Shown in pieces: positions 1 to 6,928 of a stretch of DNA of 48,919 bases. A model generated the notes under the pieces. That model worked only from the letters and a program-made list of their open reading frames with translations. It had not been told where the DNA came from and searched no databases. Source of the stretch: Candidatus Electryonea clarkiae (GTDB taxonomy: Bacteria; Electryoneota; Electryoneia; Electryoneales; Electryoneaceae); NCBI GenBank assembly GCA_030765455.1, contig JAVCCM010000132.1, forward strand, positions 1 through 48,919. Reading direction: 5' to 3'. Numbering within the stretch: the stretch's first letter is position 1; every line of letters starts with the position of its first letter. The position numbers and the translations under genes were made by a program.

Positions 1-177
1 ATTCAATATTCTATTTCGCGCAAAGCCGCAAAGAACGCTAAGTATTTATATTCAAAGAACTCAAATAAACATGAAACTTATTCATAATATGCAATTTTTG
101 TCAATTGCTGAGTTAACTGGATAACCATATAAAATTATTTGCCATGAAGCAAAAATAAACAAAATGCATACTTATAC
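1..177. other. Left-edge intergenic segment with CGCAAAG-type repeat
   Basis: No gene is visible in this segment. Positions 14-45 hold an imperfect direct repeat built on GCAAAG (CGCGCAAAGCCGCAAAG, then AACGCTAAG), a type of intergenic sequence that recurs in many bacterial genomes. The remainder is A/T-rich. It lies downstream of the minus-strand gene that ends at 178. I saw no clear terminator hairpin. Confidence 0.4.
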
Positions 178-687
178 TTAAGAATTATCAACGCTTAGGT
201 TTTTACCGGATTCAACATCTCTTAAAACATGCCAACATTCTGAATCACCCTTTGGAATACACTTTTCAATAACATAATCTAATTCAGGATTTAATCCTTT
301 TACTAAAGCTTCTTCCATAGATGTGTGAGCTTTACATGTTTGCGGCCGTGTGAATGGATATGGACATTCCGGCACCATGATACATACCCGTTGGTCTGTC
401 CATTCGGTAATTTCACCCTTTGACCGCATGCCGTTAAAAACTTTCACCAGGAATAAACCTACAGCATGGATATCCATCTCTCCTTCACGAGCTTTGACTC
501 GATCCGCGATTTCTTGACCATATTCCATGCTGACTTCTGCGATTAAATCCAATCCATCCTCGCCGAAGCGGTCTTCAATGGCTTCGTATAGTTTTCTGAT
601 TCTTATCAGCAATCCTCTCAAATTACTTTTGTAACGTTTTTCGAGTGGAATCGTTTCAACTTCTATTCCGGGAGGAAGTTTTATCAT
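178..687 (-). CDS. Cys-rich V4R / ATC-hydrolase-like protein
   Basis: The 169-residue protein is probably soluble: no signal peptide or membrane segment is visible. Its C-terminal half has regularly placed cysteines (RVCIMVPECPYPF, QTCKAH, EKCIPKGDSECWHVL). The pattern Cys, then LNPELD, then G(D)SECW resembles the C-terminal part of L-2-amino-thiazoline-4-carboxylate hydrolase-like and V4R-type domains, which bind small ligands or metals. The start chosen is ATG at 687, with GGAA seven bases upstream; a TTG at 714 would add nine unlikely residues. It follows the DUF89 gene by 58 bases and may be last in that operon. The family call is by motif resemblance only, and the substrate is unknown. 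Confidence 0.45.
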   Translation of the reverse strand: MIKLPPGIEVETIPLEKRYKSNLRGLLIRIRKLYEAIEDRFGEDGLDLIAEVSMEYGQEIADRVKAREGEMDIHAVGLFLVKVFNGMRSKGEITEWTDQRVCIMVPECPYPFTRPQTCKAHTSMEEALVKGLNPELDYVIEKCIPKGDSECWHVLRDVESGKNLSVDNS

Positions 688-745
688 AATGTTTCCAGTT
701 CCGCTGGTAGTCAATTATCTACGAAATATTATTTTGTATTTTGAA

Positions 746-1600
746 TTAATTGTTTCTAAATATTGCCATCTCATCCATTTTCATTCCAGTTAAATCAGCA
801 ATGACCGGACATTTTATTTTCAATAGAAAAAATATATTTTTATCTATTTGGCTCAGAGTCTCAAAATTGCCCTGTCCTTTCGCAATAACCAAGTCAGCAG
901 ATTCAAACCTCTTTCTGAATGTGTCAGAACAATCTTCAAGAATAGTTCCAGGAATACCACTGCCATTATCAATCACTTCAACATATTTGTCCAAACCGAC
1001 CTGAAGAGCATCTTGCAGGATCACATCATTAAGCACAGGTTTACCTCTTACAACGAAACATATTTTTTCCTCTGGGAGTTGCTCGATGAACAACATATCG
1101 AAAACAATTTCACCAGCATTATCACCAAGATAGAGAATAGATTTTGCCTTTTCAATTTCAGATTTCAGGTGCTCACCCAATGTTTCGTTTATATCAAAAT
1201 CTGTTGCCTCCAGAATTGAATGCTCGATTTCCCGGCTGCTCATTGTGTCTCGAACACCAAGATCAATACTGTTTCCTGCAATACAAAATTTCAACGCCTC
1301 CATAAAAGGATCTAATGATTCAATAATTATCTTCCGGACGCTTGTTGAAAGGTCGAGAGCAACACGGTTCTGTTCAAAACGATCCATTTTGAATGGGTCA
1401 TTTTGACAGGTTGTTTTGGAAATAATATTATGAATCTGATATGCAATTTCCGGGGGAGAACGCGAGTAATCTGTATTAGCTAAATAACGCAGAATTTCAC
1501 GCAATACCACTTCCCCGGCTTTTATATCATTTATCTGGGATGTAACAAGTTTAACTGATTGCCGAACAAAACATGGTAAGCAAATAGGACTGGTTTTCAT
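746..1600 (-). CDS. DUF89/ARMT1-like metal-dependent phosphatase
   Basis: The 284-residue protein matches the bacterial/archaeal branch of the DUF89 family, metal-dependent damage-control phosphatases thought to hydrolyse harmful sugar phosphates or phosphorylated metabolites. Visible motifs are the N-terminal CLPC (residues 7-10), AGNSID (108-113), the signature GDNAGEIVFD (159-168) and KGQGNFETL (241-249). The last two are metal- and phosphate-binding segments in the family. Length is normal and no signal peptide is present. ATG at 1600 has AAGG about eight bases upstream. It is separated by 257 bases from the NifX gene upstream, so it may have its own promoter. The in-vivo substrate cannot be told from sequence. 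Confidence 0.8.
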   Translation of the reverse strand: MKTSPICLPCFVRQSVKLVTSQINDIKAGEVVLREILRYLANTDYSRSPPEIAYQIHNIISKTTCQNDPFKMDRFEQNRVALDLSTSVRKIIIESLDPFMEALKFCIAGNSIDLGVRDTMSSREIEHSILEATDFDINETLGEHLKSEIEKAKSILYLGDNAGEIVFDMLFIEQLPEEKICFVVRGKPVLNDVILQDALQVGLDKYVEVIDNGSGIPGTILEDCSDTFRKRFESADLVIAKGQGNFETLSQIDKNIFFLLKIKCPVIADLTGMKMDEMAIFRNN

Positions 1601-1699
1601 CTACTTACCTTTTAAGTAATCTTAAAAATTCTATAAAACATGAAAAATCTGTATGTGAAAGCATTTTGCTTTGACCTGTAAAAATCCGCCAGAATATAT

Positions 1700-1838
1700 G
1701 CGGACGGAATTACATATTATGACTGGTAGTGAGCTGTGACCCTCAGCTCAATTTCAAGCATGACCACACAGAGACGCAGCCAGCTAAATGAAATCTTCCA
1801 TTTGGTCTTGTCACAACAGGGGATGCAATCCCGTCCGC
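1700..1838. repeat. Inverted repeat pair, GCGGACGG(G/A)ATT type
   Basis: The gap between the NifX and DUF89 genes contains a 16-base element at 1700-1715 (GCGGACGGAATTACAT) and its near-exact inverted copy at 1823-1838, which reads GCGGACGGGATTGCAT on the minus strand. They match at 14 of 16 positions, 107 bases apart, and face inward. Each lies beside a small hairpin (TCCGC/GCGGA at 1686-1704; GGGAT/ATCCC at 1820-1832). The layout is that of a small non-autonomous repeat element rather than a simple terminator. No ORF is present between the copies. Confidence 0.5.
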
Positions 1839-1857
1839 TATTTTAAAGTCTTAATGA

Positions 1858-2256
1858 TTATGATTCCTTGCAAGCAGTGGCAACATCACTCATAGTACCC
1901 TCGAGGTATGCATTGACTGATTCATCAACATCCATAAAGCGAGTTGATACAACGCCTATCCCTGCTCGTTCAAGCAGATTGATAGCTCCCATTCCAATAC
2001 CACCACAAATCAGGACTTTACAATCCGATAATCCCTGGGCAACTTGGGGACCACAATTATGTCCACCACCTCCTTGGCTTTCAGATTCATTTTGTCCATG
2101 TTCACCTCGCATGTGGGGAGTAAAACTGTTAGAACGTAACTCTCTGTTCGTAATGCTACCATCTTCAACAGTAAATATGACGAAAAGGGGCGTCTGTCCA
2201 AAATGCATACAAACACGAATTCCATCATCGCTGGTTACAGCAATCTTTGCGGTCAT
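1858..2256 (-). CDS. NifX/NifB-type iron-molybdenum cofactor-binding domain protein
   Basis: The 132-residue protein belongs to the dinitrogenase iron-molybdenum cofactor-binding superfamily (NifX, NafY and the NifB C-terminal domain). The N-terminus AKIAVTSDDGIRVCMHFGQTPLF carries the typical HFGxxP/HFGxxxxF ligand site. A Gly/His-rich loop (residues about 49-70, ending HNCGPQVAQGL) could bind metal. The C-terminal CKVLICGGIGMGAINLLERAGI is the usual nucleotide-like fold. ATG at 2256 is preferred over 2262 because AGGA lies six bases before it. No nifH/D/K is in the window, so a general Fe-S or metal-cluster carrier role is more likely than nitrogen fixation. Confidence 0.8.
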   Translation of the reverse strand: MTAKIAVTSDDGIRVCMHFGQTPLFVIFTVEDGSITNRELRSNSFTPHMRGEHGQNESESQGGGGHNCGPQVAQGLSDCKVLICGGIGMGAINLLERAGIGVVSTRFMDVDESVNAYLEGTMSDVATACKES

Positions 2257-2379
2257 AATCATTCCTGTCTAAAATTAATTTCTCGTTAAGTTTTCTGTTT
2301 TCATCTGCAATATGAAGAGAATCAAGTTTCAAACAATTTGCAATTGAAAATTTTAGTTTTGTTTTTCTCTTAATACACC

Positions 2380-2718
2380 CTATGCATCATCTGGTTCAGA
2401 CTTAGATGTAGATTCAGATAAATCTTTTAACTCTTTCCTTGTTGCCTGGAGTTCATCTTCCAGTTCTTTAGCATAGCCTTCTAACTCTATACGATCAGCA
2501 ACTTTATCGTCAATTATACGATTACGCATCCACCGACCATCTGTCAATCGGTTGCGTCCACCGCCCCAGCAGTGTCCCATACCACCGCCGCGTGGTAATC
2601 CGCCTTGTCCAACACCGTGACGAACATCGACGAAACGTCTATTGCTTCCACACAATCCTCGTCCCCCACCGGTTAACGGTCCTCCACCTTGTGGACCTGT
2701 ACGATCAAAACCTGGCAT
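2380..2718 (-). CDS. DUF5320 family small Gly-rich protein
   Basis: The 112-residue protein starts MPGFDRTGPQGGGPLTGGGR, the signature N-terminus of the DUF5320 family, followed by LCGSN. Residues about 30-60 are rich in Gly, Arg and Trp (GGGMGHCWGGGRNR). The C-terminal 45 residues are strongly charged and probably a coiled coil (RIELEGYAKELEDELQATRKEL). Start 2718 is preferred over 2745 because AGGAG lies nine bases upstream and the family begins at this Met. It sits 19 bases after the first MinD-type ATPase gene and is almost surely co-transcribed with it. DUF5320 proteins regularly accompany NifX and MinD-ferredoxin genes; no activity is known. Confidence 0.75.
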   Translation of the reverse strand: MPGFDRTGPQGGGPLTGGGRGLCGSNRRFVDVRHGVGQGGLPRGGGMGHCWGGGRNRLTDGRWMRNRIIDDKVADRIELEGYAKELEDELQATRKELKDLSESTSKSEPDDA

Positions 2719-2737
2719 TTTAAATCTCCTTATCTTA

Positions 2738-3619
2738 CTAAACAATTGATGAATTCAACTCTTTCTTCAACCTACTCCACAAAGATTCAATATCCCCTGA
2801 AATTCCATTCTTACTGTATTCGACCACGGGAATTCCTTGAACCATTGCTTCGGTGACAATGTTATCAAAACGCACTTTACCAATTATTTTGTTTCCGGTG
2901 CGTTCGCCCCACTCTTCGATGTTTTTGGTAACTTCTTTATTGATGTCCCACTTATTAATACATATACGGGTTGGAATATCAAAGTGAGCTGTCAGCTCTG
3001 CTATCCGTTCCATATCGTGCTGTCCTGAAAGAGTGGGTTCGGTGACAATCAGGGCGAAATCCACGCCGGTAATTGAAGCGATAACAGGACAACCAATCCC
3101 CGGTGAACCATCCACGAGCATATACTCAATGTCACGTGTTTCTCCAATTCCCTTGGCAAAATTCCGTACTATAGTTACAAGTCTGCCTGAGTTCTCGGCA
3201 GCTATTCCAAGTTTCGCATGCACCATCGGTCCGTAAGCAGTTTCGGATATATACCACTCTCCGGATGGTTCATCTACCAGCTCAATAGCTTGTTCCGGAC
3301 AGAACCAGGCACAGACTCCACATCCCTCGCAGGCGATATGGTCAACTTTGTATGACATATTGACTATATCTATAGCCTCAAAACGACATAGATCGTGGCA
3401 TAGATCGCAGCTTGAGCATTTCTCCATGTCAATTTCAGCCACCTTGGCGCCGGAAAATGGATTAATTTTTTTTATGTCTGGATGAAGCATCAGGTGCAGG
3501 TCAGCCGCATCCACATCGCAATCTGCTAAAGCTGTTGGACTGGCTAATGCTGCAAAAGATGAGATAATGCTGGTTTTGCCTGTCCCACCTTTTCCGCTGA
3601 CTATGGTTATAGTTTTCAT
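2738..3619 (-). CDS. MinD-superfamily ATPase with inserted 4Fe-4S domain (copy 1)
   Basis: The 293-residue cytoplasmic P-loop ATPase carries the deviant Walker A motif KGGTGKT (residues 10-16) with the signature Lys. Two ferredoxin motifs are inserted after the first switch region: Cys 68, 71, 74, 78 (CSSCDLCHDLC) and Cys 97, 100, 103, 107 (CEGCGVCAWFC). This is the COG1149-type architecture, related to Mrp/NBP35 cluster carriers. By family analogy it may load or transfer Fe-S or metal clusters at the expense of ATP. It lies 49 bases behind its paralogue and 19 bases before a DUF5320 gene. No good Shine-Dalgarno sequence precedes ATG 3619, but the start aligns with the paralogue. Confidence 0.88.
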   Translation of the reverse strand: MKTITIVSGKGGTGKTSIISSFAALASPTALADCDVDAADLHLMLHPDIKKINPFSGAKVAEIDMEKCSSCDLCHDLCRFEAIDIVNMSYKVDHIACEGCGVCAWFCPEQAIELVDEPSGEWYISETAYGPMVHAKLGIAAENSGRLVTIVRNFAKGIGETRDIEYMLVDGSPGIGCPVIASITGVDFALIVTEPTLSGQHDMERIAELTAHFDIPTRICINKWDINKEVTKNIEEWGERTGNKIIGKVRFDNIVTEAMVQGIPVVEYSKNGISGDIESLWSRLKKELNSSIV

Positions 3620-3668
3620 GCTACTACACTATTGTTTATCACTATCATTTTAATCTGTCAAGTTCGAA

Positions 3669-4529
3669 TTATACAGCCACACTACTTGAAACACGTTCCA
3701 TTAGTCTGTCAGCGAGGACAGAGTAGAGTTCCAGTTGGTTCGGTATTTGGTTGACGAGCATACTGCCTTTGGAATATGCTTCTGCAATATCACGTGAATA
3801 AGGGATGCGAGCGATCACCTCAATGCCCTCATCCCGGCAATACGTTTCCACTCCGCTATCTCCTATATCGGAACGGTTGATAACAACGCTGAGCGGCATC
3901 TCGAGTTTTCTAACGGTTTCCACTGCGAGCCGCAGATCATTCAGACCGAACGGTGTTGGTTCGGTGACTAATAAAACATAATCCCCCCCTCTCATGGTTT
4001 CGATCACCGGACAAGAGGTTCCGGGTGGAGCATCGATTACTGATATTCCATTCTCGTCAAGCTCATTCTTTACCTTTCGAATAAGCTGAACCGCACTCGC
4101 CTCTCCGATATTCAGCTTTCCTGCCACATATTTGATTTTACCTGCTGTTCCGGTTTCAACTATACCTACTTCACGATTAACCTCTTCAATCGCTTTCAAG
4201 GGACAAACCAGGCTGCAGCCACCACATGAGTGACATAATTCTGGAAAAGTCAGGACTTTACGACGAATCACAACAATTGCACTGAAACGGCATATTTTGC
4301 TACAATCTCCACATCCATCACATAATTCATGATTTACCTGTGGTACCGATTGACAGAATATCCGGCTATGCTCGATCTCCGGTTTAAGAAAAATGTGACC
4401 ATTCGGAGCTTCCACATCGCAATCGCAGTATGAAGCTGGAAAATTTTTTGATGCGAATACTGTGGCAAGATTAGTTGCGACTGTTGTTTTTCCAGTACCG
4501 CCTTTACCGCTGGCAATAACGATTTTCAT
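3669..4529 (-). CDS. MinD-superfamily ATPase with inserted 4Fe-4S domain (copy 2)
   Basis: The 286-residue protein is a diverged paralogue of the next gene downstream. KGGTGKT occupies residues 9-15 and DAPPGTSCPV is the switch II region. Two 4Fe-4S motifs use Cys 70, 73, 76, 80 (CDGCGDCSKIC) and Cys 99, 102, 105, 109 (CHSCGGCSLVC). Such ATPases are usually found as adjacent pairs, as here, suggesting a heterodimer; that is an inference. ATG 4529 has GGGGAAACG just before it and lies 12 bases from the upstream Gly-rich gene, so translation is probably coupled. Its neighbours (NifX, DUF5320, zinc ribbon) fit a cluster-assembly or metal-transfer role. Confidence 0.88.
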   Translation of the reverse strand: MKIVIASGKGGTGKTTVATNLATVFASKNFPASYCDCDVEAPNGHIFLKPEIEHSRIFCQSVPQVNHELCDGCGDCSKICRFSAIVVIRRKVLTFPELCHSCGGCSLVCPLKAIEEVNREVGIVETGTAGKIKYVAGKLNIGEASAVQLIRKVKNELDENGISVIDAPPGTSCPVIETMRGGDYVLLVTEPTPFGLNDLRLAVETVRKLEMPLSVVINRSDIGDSGVETYCRDEGIEVIARIPYSRDIAEAYSKGSMLVNQIPNQLELYSVLADRLMERVSSSVAV

Positions 4530-4541
4530 CGTTTCCCCAAA

Positions 4542-4865
4542 TTATCCCTGTCTAACCACAAGCGCCCCGCATTCTGGGCATTTCATATCGGTGCAAGGTA
4601 CACCACGTTGATGAGGCATAGATTTACCGCATTTTGAGCAGACACAATCGCCCTGGGGACCCAGGCCCCGTCCTTGTCCAGCACCTCTACCTTGACCTCT
4701 GCCCATACCTAATCCGCCGCCACCGCCTTGACCTCCACCTTGTCCAGCGCCACCGCCTTGACCTCCACCTTGACCAGCGCCACCGCCTTGACCTCTGCCT
4801 TGACCAGTACTGCCGCCCCGTCCTGCGCCACCACCACCGGCTCCAGAGTTGCCTTTACTATTCAT
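4542..4865 (-). CDS. Gly/Gln-rich repeat protein with C-terminal zinc ribbon
   Basis: The 107-residue protein has about 70 residues of Gly, Gln, Arg and Ala, including three perfect-length units of a 10-residue repeat (GAGQGGGQGG type). It ends with a zinc-ribbon or rubredoxin-like tail: CVCSKC, then PCTDMKCPEC near the C-terminus. Similar short proteins accompany NifX/DUF5320 clusters. Start 4865 is preferred to 4961: GGAG lies seven bases upstream, and the longer form would overlap the NifX gene by 68 bases. The Gly-rich part is likely disordered and the Cys part probably binds one metal ion. No known activity. Confidence 0.7.
   Translation of the reverse strand: MNSKGNSGAGGGGAGRGGSTGQGRGQGGGAGQGGGQGGGAGQGGGQGGGGGLGMGRGQGRGAGQGRGLGPQGDCVCSKCGKSMPHQRGVPCTDMKCPECGALVVRQG
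4721..4810. repeat. 30-bp tandem repeat, three copies, inside a coding region
   Basis: Three consecutive 30-base units begin at 4721, 4751 and 4781, each starting CACCGCCTTGACCTC on the plus strand. Units 1 and 2 differ at one base; unit 3 has a few more changes towards its end. Read on the minus strand each encodes ten residues of the Gly/Gln-rich segment. The unit length keeps the frame, so copy number could change without breaking the gene. There are no unique spacers, so this is not a CRISPR array. Confidence 0.9.
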
Positions 4866-4893
4866 TTCTGAATCTCCAATATTTTTAACCCTT

Positions 4894-5256
4894 TCAGGAC
4901 CAATGACTTTGCACATCCGGTCCATTAAGTGGCTTAAGTTCGTTTTGCTTGAATTTCTCAAGCGCTTGTTGTGCAGTCATTCCCTGACATGGAAATATTT
5001 TGATGTCCGCAGCTTGGAGGGTTGAAAAAGCCTTGGGTCCACAGTGACCGGTGATTATTACATCCGCTCCGTTTCGCACAACCAGCTCTGCCGACTGTAT
5101 CCCGGCTCCTCCTGATAGTTCAACATTTTCAAGATTATTGACTACTTTCACCTCATCAGAATCCTGATCTACAAAAAGGAAATAACTGCAACGTCCGAAT
5201 CGAGGATCGAGATTACTCTCCAGACTATCTCCAGCAGTGGAAATTGCAACCTTCAT
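4894..5256 (-). CDS. NifX/NifB-type cofactor-binding domain protein
   Basis: The 120-residue single-domain protein is of the NifX/NafY superfamily. MKVAISTAGDSLESNLDPRFGRCSYFLFV shows the canonical N-terminal strand plus DPRFGRCxYF, and VRNGADVIITGHCGPKAFSTL is the conserved GxxGPxA region. The C-terminus FKQNELKPL matches the family end. ATG 5256 has CAGGAGAG upstream. It sits 16 bases after the DUF5320-like gene and 28 before the Gly-rich zinc-ribbon gene, within one operon. It probably binds an iron-sulfur or Fe-Mo-like cluster; no nitrogenase genes are present to make the substrate obvious. Confidence 0.85.
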   Translation of the reverse strand: MKVAISTAGDSLESNLDPRFGRCSYFLFVDQDSDEVKVVNNLENVELSGGAGIQSAELVVRNGADVIITGHCGPKAFSTLQAADIKIFPCQGMTAQQALEKFKQNELKPLNGPDVQSHWS

Positions 5257-5272
5257 CGTTAAACTCTCCTGT

Positions 5273-5539
5273 TTATGGTTTTGGTAATAGTTTTCTTTTT
5301 CTTTCTTCGATTCTGCTTACTACCCCTCCGGCTATTCTTCTCAATGCACTGTTCGGTCTCAGAAGATCCGTTACAACCGCAGCGCCCAGGGGAAGTATAA
5401 TAGTGGTTAAGATATTTGATCCTGTCCCAGTTCCCGTTGTAAATCTGTTTGTCTGCCTGTTTTTTTGAAAACAACCGCCAAGTCCAAATCCTGTACTAGG
5501 ACCTTTTCCTTCAGGACCGGTTCCATCACCAAGTGGCAT
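5273..5539 (-). CDS. DUF5320-like small Gly-rich protein with hydrophobic segment
   Basis: The 88-residue protein begins MPLGDGTGPEGKGPSTGFGL, the DUF5320-type N-terminal signature, followed by GGC. Unlike the other family member in the window it has one hydrophobic stretch (about residues 43-61, ILTTIILPLGAAVV) that could be a membrane anchor, and then a basic tail. AAGGAG precedes ATG 5539. It is the second gene after the DUF134 regulator (44-base gap) and is 16 bases from the NifX gene. Function unknown; the family travels with NifX and MinD-ferredoxin proteins. Confidence 0.7.
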   Translation of the reverse strand: MPLGDGTGPEGKGPSTGFGLGGCFQKNRQTNRFTTGTGTGSNILTTIILPLGAAVVTDLLRPNSALRRIAGGVVSRIEERKRKLLPKP

Positions 5540-5583
5540 AATAGACTCCTTATTTTCAAGAAAATTTAATAATCATTCCGGGA

Positions 5584-5970
5584 TCACAGACGACCCCGCC
5601 CAAAACCTCTGTTTTTCCCCGGTAGATGACCACAGTCATATGCATCTCCACATCGAGGACAAAGTTCAACTTCAAGTGGAGAGTGTTTAACTGGACCACC
5701 TTCCATGCGAATCGCTTTGCCCATAATAAGTGCTTCTGTTATTTTTTGATGTGCTGATTCAAGAATCCTCGCTACAGTTTGCCTGGAAATATTCATTCTT
5801 TTCGCAATCGCTACCTGATAGAATCCTTCCATGTGCGCGAGTTGTAACGCTTCAACTTCGTCAAGAGATATTGTTACAAAATCCAGAAATCTCACCGTAA
5901 CTCCCACCGGCTTGAAAACTTTAAACGGTGGATCGATAGATACATTTCTCTGTTTATGTGGTCTTGACAA
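5584..5970 (-). CDS. DUF134/UPF0251 helix-turn-helix protein
   Basis: The 128-residue protein matches the UPF0251 (DUF134) family. The KPVGV strand is followed by TISLDEVEALQLAHMEGFYQ and the helix-turn-helix AIAKRMNISRQTVARILESAHQKI, then a Cys-containing tail (CPRCGDAYDCGHLPG) that may bind a metal ion. The start is probably TTG at 5970, giving MSRPHKQRN, like the usual MPRPxK start; AAAGG lies seven bases upstream, whereas TTG 5988 has none. As first gene of the NifX/MinD cluster, with a palindrome at its promoter, it is the obvious candidate regulator of that cluster; this is inference. Confidence 0.85.
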   Translation of the reverse strand: MSRPHKQRNVSIDPPFKVFKPVGVTVRFLDFVTISLDEVEALQLAHMEGFYQVAIAKRMNISRQTVARILESAHQKITEALIMGKAIRMEGGPVKHSPLEVELCPRCGDAYDCGHLPGKNRGFGRGRL

Positions 5971-6015
5971 AATTTTACCTTTAAACAATAATTGAATATT
6001 ATAATAGTTTTGGGA

Positions 6016-6059
6016 TTATGCCCATAATTATTATACACAATTTTGTGCCGTTGCAGCAA
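6016..6059 (-). promoter_or_regulatory. Candidate promoter and operator of the DUF134-led operon
   Basis: On the minus strand, TTGCTG (6054-6059) and a perfect TATAAT (6030-6035) are 18 bases apart. Just downstream, over the expected transcription start, lies the palindrome TTATG-GG-CATAA (6016-6027). The next start codon is TTG 5970. The position of the palindrome is typical of an autorepressor site for the DUF134 helix-turn-helix protein. The -35 match is only moderate, and promoter consensus in FCB bacteria can differ. Confidence 0.4.
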
Positions 6060-6271
6060 GTTATATTCTAAAAGAGAGTCCATTTCTTCCTCTCGACTTT
6101 AGCAATAATAATTTCAAGTATCTATTATTGCTGTTCTGAAAATGGATTTAATTCAATCTCTTTTGTTAAACCTTGGAACGATAATTAGTAAAATATTCCA
6201 AATTATTATGTCACAATATTATTTTGTGGAGATTTCAGTAATGTGTTTGAAAAATCATTCATGTAAACTGG

Positions 6272-6652
6272 TTATTTTCTGAATGCCATATAAGGTTCAT
6301 AAGGATGTGTGCCTATGATGACTGGAATGTCGAGAATATTGCCAGCTTTAGCAGCAACCTCATCCACCTCCATCGGGCAATAGCCATGCTCATAAGCCAT
6401 CTTTATACAAGACCCAAAATGTACAGCGTCAACCTCCACCCCCATGTTTTTCACAGCCCCTAATATCATGGGAATTCTTGGATACAGAAGGCCGGGACAA
6501 TCTCCACAGTCGGTTAACGCAACTATTTCGATGTCATCATCATACTGGGCAAACTCTCCCTCTCTATTACTTGCACCTTTGAAACATTTTGTGCATGCAA
6601 TACAGGTATGATCTTTGATCTTCTTACAATAAAATATCGCGATACGCTTCAT
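6272..6652 (-). CDS. CGGC-domain-like Cys-rich protein
   Basis: The 126-residue cytoplasmic protein has the layout of the CGGC domain family. An N-terminal IAIFYCKK strand leads to CIACTKCFKGASNREGEFAQY and then the family centre IVALTDCGDCPG (here CGDC instead of CGGC). GVEVDAVHFGSCI and YCP follow. The many cysteines suggest metal or cluster binding, and the family often accompanies anaerobic redox genes. Start 6652 is supported by GGAGG about eight bases upstream; the longer form from 6679 is not. It stands alone, with about 300 bases to the DUF134 gene and 276 to the NifX gene. The function of the family is not established. Confidence 0.7.
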   Translation of the reverse strand: MKRIAIFYCKKIKDHTCIACTKCFKGASNREGEFAQYDDDIEIVALTDCGDCPGLLYPRIPMILGAVKNMGVEVDAVHFGSCIKMAYEHGYCPMEVDEVAAKAGNILDIPVIIGTHPYEPYMAFRK

Positions 6653-6928
6653 ACTGGCGCCCTCCATCCTTTCCTTCACACATATTCAATACGTTGTATT
6701 TCTATTGTTTCAATCCATGAAGAATCGTAGAAAAAATCTCTGAATTAATCTTACTGAAAAAATGTTACCAGCAGATATGATTTACTCATTCTCAGTTGTC
6801 ATAAGGATTGACATCCCTATCCCTGCCCTGAAATCTCTTTTGTTCTTTCTCCAAAAGCCGGCAGGGACGCCCGCCCTCATAAGTCTGTGTCTGGATCCTG
6901 ATTACAACTGATGCTTGATAATACCTGT
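6653..6928. other. Intergenic segment with short GGCAGGGA inverted repeats
   Basis: No gene is visible. Around 6803-6830 the minus strand reads GGGCAGGGATAGGGATG and around 6851-6870 the plus strand reads GGCAGGGACGCCCGCCC, so two G-rich repeats diverge from a 25-base A/T-rich centre. They recall the inverted repeat at 1700-1838. I see no convincing promoter for the CGGC gene. Confidence 0.35.

Noticed and set aside
2010..2228. A 72-codon minus-strand frame inside the NifX gene
   Set aside because: It overlaps the well-supported NifX gene in another frame and has no family resemblance.
4721..4810. Three regular 30-bp repeats that might suggest a CRISPR array
   Set aside because: The repeats are directly contiguous with no spacers and lie in frame within a Gly-rich coding region; no cas genes are present.
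6035..6052. A sigma-54 promoter (CGGCACAAAATTGTG on the minus strand) before the DUF134 gene
   Set aside because: The second element is TTGT and the spacing is one base short of GG-N10-GC; the TATAAT promoter overlapping it is a better fit.
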